Part shown: one piece after another, positions 1-6,211 of the stretch
Layout of the letters: every line of letters starts with the position of its first letter
How positions within the stretch are numbered: position 1 is the stretch's first letter
Origin: Bryobacterales bacterium
GTDB taxonomy: Bacteria > Acidobacteriota > Terriglobia > Bryobacterales > Bryobacteraceae
Reading direction: 5' to 3'
DNA: 9,032 nucleotides
Assembly: GCA_003164075.1 (NCBI GenBank)
Contig: PLRZ01000544.1
Span: 1,475 to 10,506 of the forward strand
Position numbers and translations under genes: made by a program
Notes under the pieces: generated by a model
The model's input: only the letters and a program-made list of their open reading frames with translations
Told to the model about the DNA's origin: nothing
Database searches by the model: none

Positions 1-29
1 AAGGCAGTTTCATGACAGAAACCAGATAG

Positions 30-322
30 GATCGAGCGAAGGCGAGCACCGCCTGCCCCACCTGCGGGCTCACTGCAAATTGCACGACATCAGGAGTTCT
101 GTGGGTGCGGCTGCTGCACGATCTCGACCGGACCAAGATGACGCGCGAGGTGGCGAGCTGCAGCGCGCCGGAGGCATTCCGTTCGTACACCGGTCCGGCG
201 GGCCGGTCGAGATTGTTGGCGAGACCGAGAGCTTGATGTTCCGGACGGCAGAGGAGGGCGAGGTCGCCGCGGAGAAATTCTGCGAGGGGATCCGGCGGAT
301 TGCCGGCGGATTTGCCGCTTAG
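30..322 (+). pseudogene. Frameshifted 3' end of an unrecognised gene (5' part outside window)
   Basis: Two adjoining plus-strand stretches have coding-like codon use (third positions almost all G or C) but lie in different frames. About 105-197 reads GVLWVRLLHDLDRTKMTREV and on to a Tyr-Thr-Gly-Pro-Ala-Gly stretch. From about 198 the next frame reads PVEIVGETESLMFRTAEEGE and ends GIRRIAGGFAA with TAG at 320-322. A single missing base near the run of C/G at 193-201 would join them. Upstream of position 30 the first frame meets TAG at 27-29, so the 5' end is also damaged or lies in another frame. I recognise no family. The reverse strand is open in the matching register (Leu-rich) and is probably a shadow. 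Two plus-strand hairpins downstream suit a plus-strand transcript. It could also be non-coding GC-rich DNA. Confidence 0.3.
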
Positions 323-326
323 ATTG

Positions 327-348
327 AACCGATGAGCACTCATCGGTT
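327..348 (+). other. Perfect short inverted repeat
   Basis: AACCGATGAG (327-336) and CTCATCGGTT (339-348) are perfect reverse complements separated by two bases. As RNA this folds as a 9-bp stem with a GCAC tetraloop. It starts 5 bases after the TAG at 320-322. There is no T-run behind it, so it may be a transcript-end stabiliser or a palindromic protein site and not a terminator on its own. Confidence 0.5.
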
Positions 349-426
349 TACGCCGCTGGAGCAACGCGCCTTTCTTCTTTAAACCCCTTTCAGTTCAGAG
401 TTCAGAGATCCAGTGCCGGAAGAACC

Positions 427-469
427 CGGCGCACCGGCGATGGGGCCGGTTGCGCCGCGTTTTTCTTTT
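427..469 (+). terminator. Rho-independent terminator, plus strand
   Basis: CGGCGCACCGGC (427-438) pairs with GCCGGTTGCGCCG (445-457), giving about 12 bp with one bulged base and a 6-base loop. It is followed by CG and then TTTTTCTTTT (460-469). The T-run is on the plus strand only, so it stops transcription coming from the left edge and protects the opposing kinase gene. The T-run runs to the last base before the A of the kinase stop codon complement (468-470). No comparable T-run lies on the other side, so it does not look bidirectional. Confidence 0.7.
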
Positions 470-3029
470 AGAAAGCGGCGAGCGCTTGTTCGAGGCGGGG
501 GATGCGGGTGGCAGCTACCGGCGGGAGTTTGCCGGTGGCGCGGCGCGATTTGAGGATCTCCAGCGCCGCGGAGTAAGCCGCCTTGGCATCCGCCGGTTGG
601 TGGAGCGCGGCATGGGCGCGGGCAGCTTGTTCCAGGGCCAGAGAGCGGTTTTCGAGCGCGTCGGCGTTATCGGGGCAGATGGCCAGCAGGCGGTCGTCGA
701 TGGTGAGCTGGGCTTGGGCGCTCTGCATGACGGAGGCGGCGTCGCCCAGCGCCAGTTGGGAGGCGGCGAGCGCGCGCCAGGTGTCCCGGTAGCCGAGGTC
801 GGCGGCGTAGCTGGCCTGGGTGGCGATCAGTGAGTCGAAGATTTTGAGGGCCCGCCGGTATTGATCGACCGCTTTGGCGTGGTCGCCGGCTTCCGCATCG
901 AAGGAACCCAGCATGGTTATGGAGAGTGCGGTTTCGCGCTGGAAGGAGGGAACGCCGGGGAAGCTCTTGTCGACGGCTTCGAGGATGGCGAGCGATTCGG
1001 CGGCGCGGGCGCGGGCTTGTCCGGCGCGGCCGAGGGACTGCAAGGCGGCAGCCACGAAGCGGTATCGGATGCCTGCGTTCAATTCGGTCCAGCGATTGCT
1101 TTTGCGGCGGCGAATGGAGTCGGAAATTTGCGCGGCGGTGGTGAAGTGTTCGAGCGCTTGGTCGTAATCGCCGAGGGCGTACTGGTAAACCTTGCCGATG
1201 CGGAGGTGGAGGCCGGCGAGGGGCTGGCGTGCGTCGGGATTTGAGTCATCCGCGGCGACGGCGGAGAGGAAGGGCAGGCACCTGTCGTAGAGATTGAGGG
1301 CCGCGGCGGTGTCGCCGAGGTTTGAGTAGGCGGGGTTGCCGGAGAGATCGGCCAGGGATTCATAAGCGGAGCCGAGCGACATGGCGAGGTCCGGATCCCG
1401 GGGTTTGAGCGGGAGCAGTTGTTTGCTGGTGGCGATGGCCTTTTGGGCGTAGGTTTGGGCGCTGCGCAGGTCGCCAACGGTGTTGAACAAATCGATTAAT
1501 TGCGATTGGACCTCGGCGAGGCGGCGGCCGATTTCGAGGTCTTTGGGGTTGCGGGCGGCGAGCGGGGCGAGGGTGGATTCGGAACGCTGGAGGGTGTCGA
1601 TGGCGCCGGAGTGGTCGCCGACGTTCAACTGATTGACGCCTTGGAGGGTGGCGAAGCGCTGGTAGGCATCGGCGAGATCGAGGGCGACGGCGCGGTCGTT
1701 GCCGCGTTCGCCGGCGATGGCATTGAGGTATTCGGCGCCGCGCTGGAGTATGAGGCGGCGGGCCTGCGCGGTGCCGCCGATGTCGTAAATGGAGTCGTCG
1801 AGCTCGCGAGTGAGAACCTCGGCGATTTTGCGGATTTCGGCGAAGCGGCGGTTGGATTGGCGAATGGCGATGGCCGAGCCGGCGATGATGGCGGCGATGA
1901 CGAGGGTAGCGGCGGCGGCCCAGACGCGGTTGCGGTGGAGGGCACGAGCGAGGCGGTAGGCGAAGCTGTCGGGACGGGCGGAGACGGGGAAGGATTTCCG
2001 GAAGCGTTGGAGGTCGGCGGAGAGTTGTTCGACGGATTCATAACGGCGGGCGGGTTCCTTGCGGAGGGCTTTGAGGAGAATGTATTCGAGGTCGGCGGGG
2101 ATGGACGGGACGTGAGTGCGCGGTCGAACGGGCGGCGCCTGGGTGATGGCGTTGGCGAGGCCGAGGGGACCGGGTTGCGGGTTGTAGGGCAGATGGCCGG
2201 TGAGCATCTGGTAAAAGACAACGCCGAGAGAGTAGATGTCCGAGGCCGGGCCGGCGGGAAGACCTTGGACCTGTTCGGGGCTGGCGTATTCCGGAGTGAG
2301 GGCGGCGTTACCGGTGAGGGTGCGTAGGGCGGAGCCGTCGAGCAGGGTGGCGATACCGAAGTCGAGGAGTTTGGGGGTTCCTTCGGGGGTGACGAGTATG
2401 TTGCCGGGCTTGATGTCTCGATGGGCGACCAGGTTGCGGTGGATGTAGGAGACGACGGCGCAGATGGCGAGGAAGAGTTCCGTGCGCTGGGCGATGGTGA
2501 GGTTGGTGTTGCCGAGGTATTGGGTGATGGTGACGCCGTGGACGTAGTCCATGACGAGGAATGGGCGTCCGTCGGGCGTGGCGCCGCAATCGAGGAGGCG
2601 GGCAATGTCGGGGTGGTCGAGACGGGCGAGGATGCGGCGCTCCTGTTCGAAGCGGTAGCCGGCAGCGGCGCCTGAGGCGGGGGCGTGGAGGATCTTGATG
2701 GCGACAACCTGTTCCATGTTTTCGCCCGTGCGCAGGGCACGGTAGACGGTGCCCATGCCGCCGACGCCGATGGTTTCGAGGATGCGGTATTGGGCGAAGC
2801 CGCTGGGGGCGTCGAAGGCGGGGTGGGGGGCCGGAGTTGCGTTCGAAAGGGCGCCGTGTTCCCAGGCGGGGTTGGCGTTGGCCGAGGCGGAGGCGCGGAG
2901 GAGTTCTTCGACTTCGGCGCGGAGCGCCGGGTCGCCCGCGGTGTGGGCATCGAGGAAGGCAGCGCGCCCATCGGGGGGCAGGGCTGTACCCTGTTCGAAG
3001 AGGCGCTCGATTTGTTCAAACCGATTCAA
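468..3029 (-). CDS. Membrane Ser/Thr protein kinase (PknB type) with C-terminal TPR domain
   Basis: 853 residues. The N-terminal segment (1-50, pattern FEQIERLFEQ...AAFLDA...LRAEVEELL) is the usual lead-in of acidobacterial/planctomycete kinases of this type. The kinase domain covers about 81-350: Gly loop GVGGMGTV 88-95, ATP-binding Lys112 in VAIK, catalytic HRDIKPGN 203-210, DFG 223-225, and SPE 250-252 in place of APE. All catalytic residues are present, so it should be an active ATP-dependent kinase. One hydrophobic segment at about 369-389 anchors it in the membrane. Residues 400-850 are helical TPR-like repeats (for example GDYDQALEHFTTAAQ, GDHAKAVDQYRRALKIF) and should be on the far side of the membrane, probably for protein or ligand binding. 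The start is TTG, overlapping the last 14 bases of the sigma factor gene. It gives the expected N-terminus MNRFEQIERL, and no ATG fits. Translation is probably coupled to the sigma gene. The specific substrate is unknown. Confidence 0.95.
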   Translation of the reverse strand: MNRFEQIERLFEQGTALPPDGRAAFLDAHTAGDPALRAEVEELLRASASANANPAWEHGALSNATPAPHPAFDAPSGFAQYRILETIGVGGMGTVYRALRTGENMEQVVAIKILHAPASGAAAGYRFEQERRILARLDHPDIARLLDCGATPDGRPFLVMDYVHGVTITQYLGNTNLTIAQRTELFLAICAVVSYIHRNLVAHRDIKPGNILVTPEGTPKLLDFGIATLLDGSALRTLTGNAALTPEYASPEQVQGLPAGPASDIYSLGVVFYQMLTGHLPYNPQPGPLGLANAITQAPPVRPRTHVPSIPADLEYILLKALRKEPARRYESVEQLSADLQRFRKSFPVSARPDSFAYRLARALHRNRVWAAAATLVIAAIIAGSAIAIRQSNRRFAEIRKIAEVLTRELDDSIYDIGGTAQARRLILQRGAEYLNAIAGERGNDRAVALDLADAYQRFATLQGVNQLNVGDHSGAIDTLQRSESTLAPLAARNPKDLEIGRRLAEVQSQLIDLFNTVGDLRSAQTYAQKAIATSKQLLPLKPRDPDLAMSLGSAYESLADLSGNPAYSNLGDTAAALNLYDRCLPFLSAVAADDSNPDARQPLAGLHLRIGKVYQYALGDYDQALEHFTTAAQISDSIRRRKSNRWTELNAGIRYRFVAAALQSLGRAGQARARAAESLAILEAVDKSFPGVPSFQRETALSITMLGSFDAEAGDHAKAVDQYRRALKIFDSLIATQASYAADLGYRDTWRALAASQLALGDAASVMQSAQAQLTIDDRLLAICPDNADALENRSLALEQAARAHAALHQPADAKAAYSAALEILKSRRATGKLPPVAATRIPRLEQALAAF

Positions 3030-3603
3030 TGTATTTCTGCAACCAAGCCTTTGCGAAATTCCAGTCGCGTTCGACTGTGCGAGTAGACGCTTCGTAGCCT
3101 TCGAAGCTTAATACGTCCGCGGATTCCTCAATGGTGAGGCCGCCGAAGAAACGGAGCTCGACGCAGCGTGCGTGGCGGGGGTGCTGGGTGGCGAATTGGT
3201 CGAGGGCGTTGTGGATGAGTAGGACATCGATGCGGGTGGTGTAGTCGTCGCTCGCGGGTTCCAGGGAGATGGTGACGGGGTTGGTGCGCTTCTGTGCCTG
3301 GCAGGCGCGGGCGTGATCGATGATGATGTTGCGCATGATGCGGGCGGCGGTGCTGAATAGCTGGGCGCGGCATTGCCAGTCGAAGTGGCGGACGTCAGGG
3401 AGGCGGAGGTAGAACTCGTGGAGCAGGACGGTGGGCTGGAGGTTCACGTCGGGGCGGTGGGGGCTGAGGAGGGAGGCGCTGAGGCGGCGGAGTTCGTGAT
3501 AGACGGCGTCAAACAGGGGGGTGAGGGCGGAGGCGTCGCCGGAGCGCCATTGCTGGAGATATTGAGTGATTTGGGGGGCTTCGGAATGATCTAGCGCGTG
3601 CAT
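3016..3603 (-). CDS. ECF-like RNA polymerase sigma factor (Sigma70_ECF / TIGR02999 type)
   Basis: 195 residues, the usual length for this group. Region 2 spans about 12-100 and includes the family's LQPTVLLHEFYLRL (55-68) and the helix around FSTAARIMRNIIIDHAR (83-99), which bind core polymerase and the -10 element. Region 4 is about 130-190, with VELRFFGGLTIEESADVL (148-165) and TVERDWNFAKAWL (176-188), which bind the -35 element. The turn between these two helices has roughly five more residues than I expect for the family (see findings). It starts at ATG 3603 (complement CAT at 3601-3603) with only a weak ribosome site. It is the first gene of an operon with the kinase downstream. In this group the kinase is thought to control the sigma factor in place of a classical anti-sigma factor. 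That link is inferred from position. Confidence 0.95.
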   Translation of the reverse strand: MHALDHSEAPQITQYLQQWRSGDASALTPLFDAVYHELRRLSASLLSPHRPDVNLQPTVLLHEFYLRLPDVRHFDWQCRAQLFSTAARIMRNIIIDHARACQAQKRTNPVTISLEPASDDYTTRIDVLLIHNALDQFATQHPRHARCVELRFFGGLTIEESADVLSFEGYEASTRTVERDWNFAKAWLQKYIESV

Positions 3604-3646
3604 TCAGTGTTCGAGGCGATGTGGCCTGCAGAGGCCGAAGCCGTGT

Positions 3647-3655
3647 ATTTTACCA
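3647..3655 (-). promoter_or_regulatory. Possible extended -10 promoter for the sigma-kinase operon
   Basis: On the minus strand TGGTAAAAT fits an extended -10 (TGn + TAAAAT, five of six to TATAAT), about 44 bases before the sigma start codon. No good -35 is seen at 17 bases (AGCCGA), which is tolerated by extended -10 promoters. The predicted leader would contain a GGC-TTCG-GCC tetraloop hairpin (3633-3642). Another sigma factor could be the real one used. Confidence 0.35.
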
Positions 3656-3816
3656 CTGAAAAGGGCCCCTCGGCTACGGCGGAATTGCGAGTTTGGGCGG
3701 TTCGTTCCCGCTAACCGGCATCTGTGCTGTCCGCGGCCGCAGCGTGCCGGTCAATGGTAAGAAGGCAGTCGACAACCTGGAGAAGTTTGGCTTCGCGGCA
3801 ACGCCGCCTTCGTGCT

Positions 3817-3937
3817 GTCTCTGTGCCCTCTGCCTCCTCTGTGCCCTCAAAACCGTGCCCTCAAAACCCCGCATCCCCCGACTTTAGCCACCCCGATTTC
3901 TTAGAGTTTCTTAGCTTTTCTTTGTGTCTCTGTGGTG
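3817..3937. repeat. Degenerate CTCTGTGCC-type repeats with a 14-bp tandem duplication
   Basis: TCTCTGTGCCCTCTGCC at 3818-3834 is followed by CTCTGTGCCCTC (3837-3848). GTGCCCTCAAAACC occurs twice back to back (3841-3854 and 3855-3868). TTTCTTAG occurs at 3897-3904 and 3907-3914, followed by TTTGTGTCTCTGTGGTG (3921-3937). Read on the minus strand this is the CACCACAGAGACACA...GGGCACAGAGG pattern. I remember this pattern as common in intergenic DNA of Acidobacteriota, Planctomycetota and relatives, but I could not check that here. It encodes no plausible protein. Confidence 0.6.
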
Positions 3938-4065
3938 AGATTCCGGTTTTGTTGTTTGGTTCCAGCTATGCCGGGTCCGGGAGCGAGTTCCCGCGACCGA
4001 TGCCTGTAATCCCGGCAACGCTTACGCACCCTCTATTGACGAGCAGATGCCATCGCAGCCGTAAT

Positions 4066-4215
4066 ATGAACTGGATGGCATGTAACATCGAGTTCACCGA
4101 TGAATTCGGGGAATGGTGGGACTATCTGACAGCACAGGAGCAGGCCAGCGTGCGTTTGGCGGACAAGATTTACAGCCTCCATATCGAACAGCTCCAGAAG
4201 GAAGGAGACGTCTAA
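4066..4215 (+). pseudogene. higB: HigB-type (RelE/Gp49-like) toxin with its core deleted
   Basis: The 49-codon frame starts at ATG 4066 (ATG 4075 is also possible). It begins like a phage Gp49-like HigB toxin, with NIEFTDEFGEWWDYLTAQEQ at residues 7-26. It then jumps straight to the normal toxin C-terminus, LADKIYSLHIEQLQKEG (31-47). Family members I know are about 110-120 residues, so around 65 residues are missing in frame. The missing part holds the beta-sheet core and the basic/aromatic residues that cut mRNA on the ribosome. The product cannot be an active RNase and may not fold. The antitoxin frame follows directly. No ribosome binding site is visible. The local base composition is less GC-rich than in neighbouring genes, which fits horizontal acquisition. 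The family call rests on both preserved ends and the partner gene. Confidence 0.75.
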
Positions 4216-4535
4216 TAGCGCGTAAATTCAACGAACTCGAAGCAGGTATGCCTGCTGAAGCGATTACGGCGAGTGACGCGATCTACACACGCCTGAAAGA
4301 GAGCGTGGCGCTCGAAGAACTGCGCGACGCGTTGCGCATGACCCAGCAAGAACTTGCGCAGACTCTCCAAGTGGATCAGTCCGCAGTCTCCAAGTTGGAG
4401 CATCGGACGGACATGTACGTCAGCACGCTGCGACGGTGCATCGCCGCTATGGGAGGACAACTGGAGATTCGGGCCGTCTTTCCCCAGGGGAGCGTCCGGA
4501 TCAACCAGTTCGAGCGGTTCGCCGCAGACGAATGA
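4215..4535 (+). CDS. higA: HigA-type antitoxin, XRE-family DNA-binding protein (start codon damaged)
   Basis: 106 codons counted from 4215. It reads ARKFNELEAGMPAEAI, then a helix-turn-helix at about 50-75 (MTQQELAQTLQVDQSAVSKL), then HRTDMYVSTLRRCIAAMGG and LEIRAVFPQG, ending QFERFAADE. This is the full pattern of the HigA partner of Gp49-like toxins. Such proteins bind the toxin and repress their own promoter. Related genes normally start with ATG immediately before GCG-CGT-AAA. Here that codon is ATA (4215-4217), overlapping the toxin stop as TAATA. A strong AAGGAGA (4199-4205) sits at the right distance. The nearest in-frame ATG is 4248 (MPAEAI), which would remove 11 residues but keep the helix-turn-helix. 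An ATG at 4113 inside the toxin frame is probably not used. Confidence 0.8.
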   Translation: MARKFNELEAGMPAEAITASDAIYTRLKESVALEELRDALRMTQQELAQTLQVDQSAVSKLEHRTDMYVSTLRRCIAAMGGQLEIRAVFPQGSVRINQFERFAADE

Positions 4536-4781
4536 CGCCAATATCGGTGGCCGCCGGCATGGTTGGACAAGCGACGGGCGATTGTCCGGAGTGCTTAACC
4601 ATTTTGGGGATTTCGTGACACAGGCGCGGAATACGCTCCCTTACGGGGTGCCCTCTGGGCCGGGCTCCGTAAGGAGTGCCCGCGTGCTTGCAATTAGGTA
4701 CAGATCGTTACGCACCCGATTGTCCGCCTTCGTACCATTTCCACAAGCGCTGTGATAACGTGGCCTTCCGGGGGTAAATTT
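4536..4781. other. Gap between higA and the GH26 gene
   Basis: No gene is seen. Shortly after the antitoxin stop, GGTTGGACAA (4561-4570) can pair with TTGTCC (4582-4587) and AACC (4597-4600). It is followed by ATTTT, a weak terminator-like structure. 4636-4676 is an inverted repeat listed separately. TTGCAA (4688-4693) and TGTGATAAC (4751-4759) are the only promoter-like words, and they are not at matching spacing, so no promoter for the GH26 gene is called. Confidence 0.4.
4636..4676. repeat. Small inverted repeat related to the element at 7494-7570
   Basis: CTCCCTTACGG (4636-4646) pairs with CCGTAAGGAG (4667-4676), 10 bp with one bulged C and a 20-base GC-rich middle. Its ends match those of the longer inverted repeat near 7494-7570: CTCCCTTRCGG on the left and CCGYAAGG(G)AGTGC on the right. 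This suggests two members of one intergenic repeat family, this one shortened. Confidence 0.55.
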
Positions 4782-6194
4782 ATGCGGAAATCCGTAATCG
4801 CCGCGATGGCCGTTACGCTATGTGCAGCGGCAAGCGTGTTCGCCCAGGCCGCGGCCGACGTGCAGCAACAGAGGCAACAGCTCCAACAGCAACTTCAGCA
4901 AATCCAACAGCCGCTTCAACAATTGGGAGCCGGAACTCCGTCCCCCGAACTGCAACAGCAGATTCAGCAGGTCACGCAACAGCTCATGCAACTGGGGGGC
5001 GGACGAGGTGGACGCGCCGGCGCAGGTCCCGGTGGACCTCCGCGGGCTGCCGCTCCCGCGCCTTATAAGTGCGAGCCGGTAAACCCCAACGCCACGCCCG
5101 AAGCGCGCGCGCTTCTCAGGACCCTGTGCGATGTTACCGGCAAGGGCACCCTGACCGGTCAGCACAATTTCCCAAATCAAAGGGACTACGATACCAACAG
5201 AATTTTCGACGCCACCGGCAAGTACCCCGCCATCTGGGGCTCGGATTTCGGGTTCACCGACGGCGAAGATAAGGACGCCATTACGCACCGCGACCTGATG
5301 ATCGCCGAGGCCAAAAAGCAGGCCGCCGCCGGTTCCATCATTTATCTGTGCTGGCACATGCTGCGTCCCACCGAGGACGAGCCCGGCAAGCCCGGGGATA
5401 GCTGGAGCGGCAGCGTGCAAGCCCGGCTTACCGACGACCAGTGGCAGGAATTGCTCGCCTCCGATTCTCCCCTGCACCAGCGCTGGGAGAAATATATGGA
5501 CACCGCGGCGGTCTATCTCAAGCAGCTTCAGGACGCTCATATCGCCGTTCTGTGGCGGCCCATGCACGAGAACAACGGCACCTTCTTCTGGTGGGGCGGG
5601 CGTCCGGGTCCTTACGGCACAGCCATGCTGTACCGCGAAGTGTACAACCGCATGGTCAATGTCCATCACCTCAATAATCTGGTCTGGGTGTGGAACCAGA
5701 ATGGCCCGGCGCCCGGCGGTGAGTTCTACAATTTCTTCCCCGGTAAGAACTACTGCGACGTGGTCAGCTACGACAACTACCGCACGCTGGACGACCGGTA
5801 TTACTACGAGATCCAGACCATTGCCGACGGGAAGCCCATCGCACTCGGCGAAGTAGGAAGCATTCCCTCGGCGGAGACTCTGAAGGCCCAGCCGAAGTGG
5901 GCGTTCTACATGACGTGGGCGACGAACGCACCGCCTACGCCCGCCGCGATCCAGGAACAGAGGCAACAGCTTCAGCAACAGTTGCAGCAACTCCAGCAGC
6001 AGTTACAGGAACTGGGAGCCGGAACTCCATCCCCCGAGCTTCTTCAACAGGCTCTACGAGTCACGATGCAACTCGGACCACTCGCCGGCGGTCGCGGAGG
6101 ACGCGGCGGCAATCCCGAAGCTGCCCGGCAGGCGCTGCGGGACGCTTACGCCAATCCTTACCTGCTCAAGCGGGGCGACCCGATTCCAAAGTAG
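4782..6194 (+). CDS. Exported glycoside hydrolase family 26 (beta-mannanase type) with two Gln-rich modules
   Basis: 470 residues from ATG 4782, behind a GGGGG ribosome site. An upstream in-frame start would spoil the signal peptide. MRKSVIAAMAVTLCAAASVF and the following AQA form a Sec signal peptide (cut near 21-24), so it acts outside the cytoplasm. Module A (28-80) is Gln/Leu-rich, then GAGTPSPEL, then a Gly/Arg run. The catalytic (beta/alpha)8 domain covers about 100-382, with TLTGQHN (123-129), WGSDFGF (152-158), acid/base Glu263 in WRPMHENNG, and nucleophile Glu357 in IALGEVG. GH26 enzymes hydrolyse beta-1,4-mannans, and some act on other beta-glycans. After FYMTWA (375-380) comes module B (391-443), 40/53 identical to module A without gaps. 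The protein then resumes with what looks like the last helix of the fold (EAARQALRDAYANPYLLKRG). Both catalytic acids are present, so activity is expected. It is convergent with the lipoprotein gene, 17 bases apart. Confidence 0.92.
   Translation: MRKSVIAAMAVTLCAAASVFAQAAADVQQQRQQLQQQLQQIQQPLQQLGAGTPSPELQQQIQQVTQQLMQLGGGRGGRAGAGPGGPPRAAAPAPYKCEPVNPNATPEARALLRTLCDVTGKGTLTGQHNFPNQRDYDTNRIFDATGKYPAIWGSDFGFTDGEDKDAITHRDLMIAEAKKQAAAGSIIYLCWHMLRPTEDEPGKPGDSWSGSVQARLTDDQWQELLASDSPLHQRWEKYMDTAAVYLKQLQDAHIAVLWRPMHENNGTFFWWGGRPGPYGTAMLYREVYNRMVNVHHLNNLVWVWNQNGPAPGGEFYNFFPGKNYCDVVSYDNYRTLDDRYYYEIQTIADGKPIALGEVGSIPSAETLKAQPKWAFYMTWATNAPPTPAAIQEQRQQLQQQLQQLQQQLQELGAGTPSPELLQQALRVTMQLGPLAGGRGGRGGNPEAARQALRDAYANPYLLKRGDPIPK
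4863..5021 (+). repeat. Gln-rich module, copy A, in the GH26 gene
   Basis: Encodes residues 28-80: heptad-like RQQLQQQLQQ, then GAGTPSPEL, more Gln-rich helix, then GGGRGGRAG. It is duplicated at 5952-6110. Shared DNA includes AACAGAGGCAACAGCT and TGGGAGCCGGAACTCC, so the copies are related by DNA duplication and not by shared low complexity alone. Confidence 0.85.
5952..6110 (+). repeat. Gln-rich module, copy B, in the GH26 gene
   Basis: Encodes residues 391-443, the same length as copy A with no gaps and 40 of 53 residues identical, including an unbroken LGAGTPSPEL. It sits between the last catalytic beta strand (FYMTWA) and the presumed C-terminal helix, so it looks like an insertion into the enzyme fold. 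Confidence 0.85.
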
Positions 6195-6211
6195 TCCCGG
6201 CGCGCCGCCGC

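Larger units (their letters stand above)
3604..4065. other. Gene-free stretch between divergent sigma-kinase and higBA units
   Basis: No coding-like frame is convincing here. The plus-strand frame that is open into the toxin reads as Ser/Pro/Arg-rich filler with no family features. The left part (3604-3660) is the sigma operon leader and candidate promoter. 3795-3807 holds a small GCGGC-AAC-GCCGC hairpin. 3817-3937 is pyrimidine-rich repetitive DNA, described separately. Near the toxin gene, TTGACG (4036-4041) resembles a -35 box, but no matching -10 lies at normal spacing. TGTAAT at 4005-4010 resembles a -10 without a -35. Confidence 0.5.

Noticed and set aside
1..130. Minus-strand frame reading VVQFAVSPQVGQAVLAFARS
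   Set aside because: It looks protein-like locally but has no start or ribosome site in view. It is in the register where antisense shadows normally arise, and downstream hairpins favour a plus-strand transcript.
80..322. 80-codon plus-strand gene starting at TTG 80
   Set aside because: Its first half has poor codon bias and no ribosome site, and coding signal in that part lies in another frame. It is described instead as a frameshifted gene end.
392..405. AGTTCAG tandem pair
   Set aside because: Two 7-base units only, which is within chance expectation and has no supporting context.
1500..2327. Long plus-strand open frame (275 codons) rich in Gly, Glu and Val
   Set aside because: It lies antisense inside the kinase gene, whose kinase motifs are unambiguous. 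It is a GC-rich shadow with no family features.
3724..4065. Extension of the toxin frame upstream to an ATG at 3724
   Set aside because: The extra part crosses the repetitive tract and reads as Ser/Pro/Arg-rich filler. The toxin homology begins only after ATG 4066.
4863..4990. CAG/CAA-rich repeated DNA as a possible CRISPR or microsatellite
   Set aside because: The units are not of regular length, there are no spacers, and the tract is in frame inside an exported enzyme gene.
4818..5990. 390-codon minus-strand open frame opposite the GH26 gene
   Set aside because: The plus strand carries a signal peptide and both GH26 catalytic motifs in the right order. The reverse reading is Leu/Arg/Gly-rich shadow.
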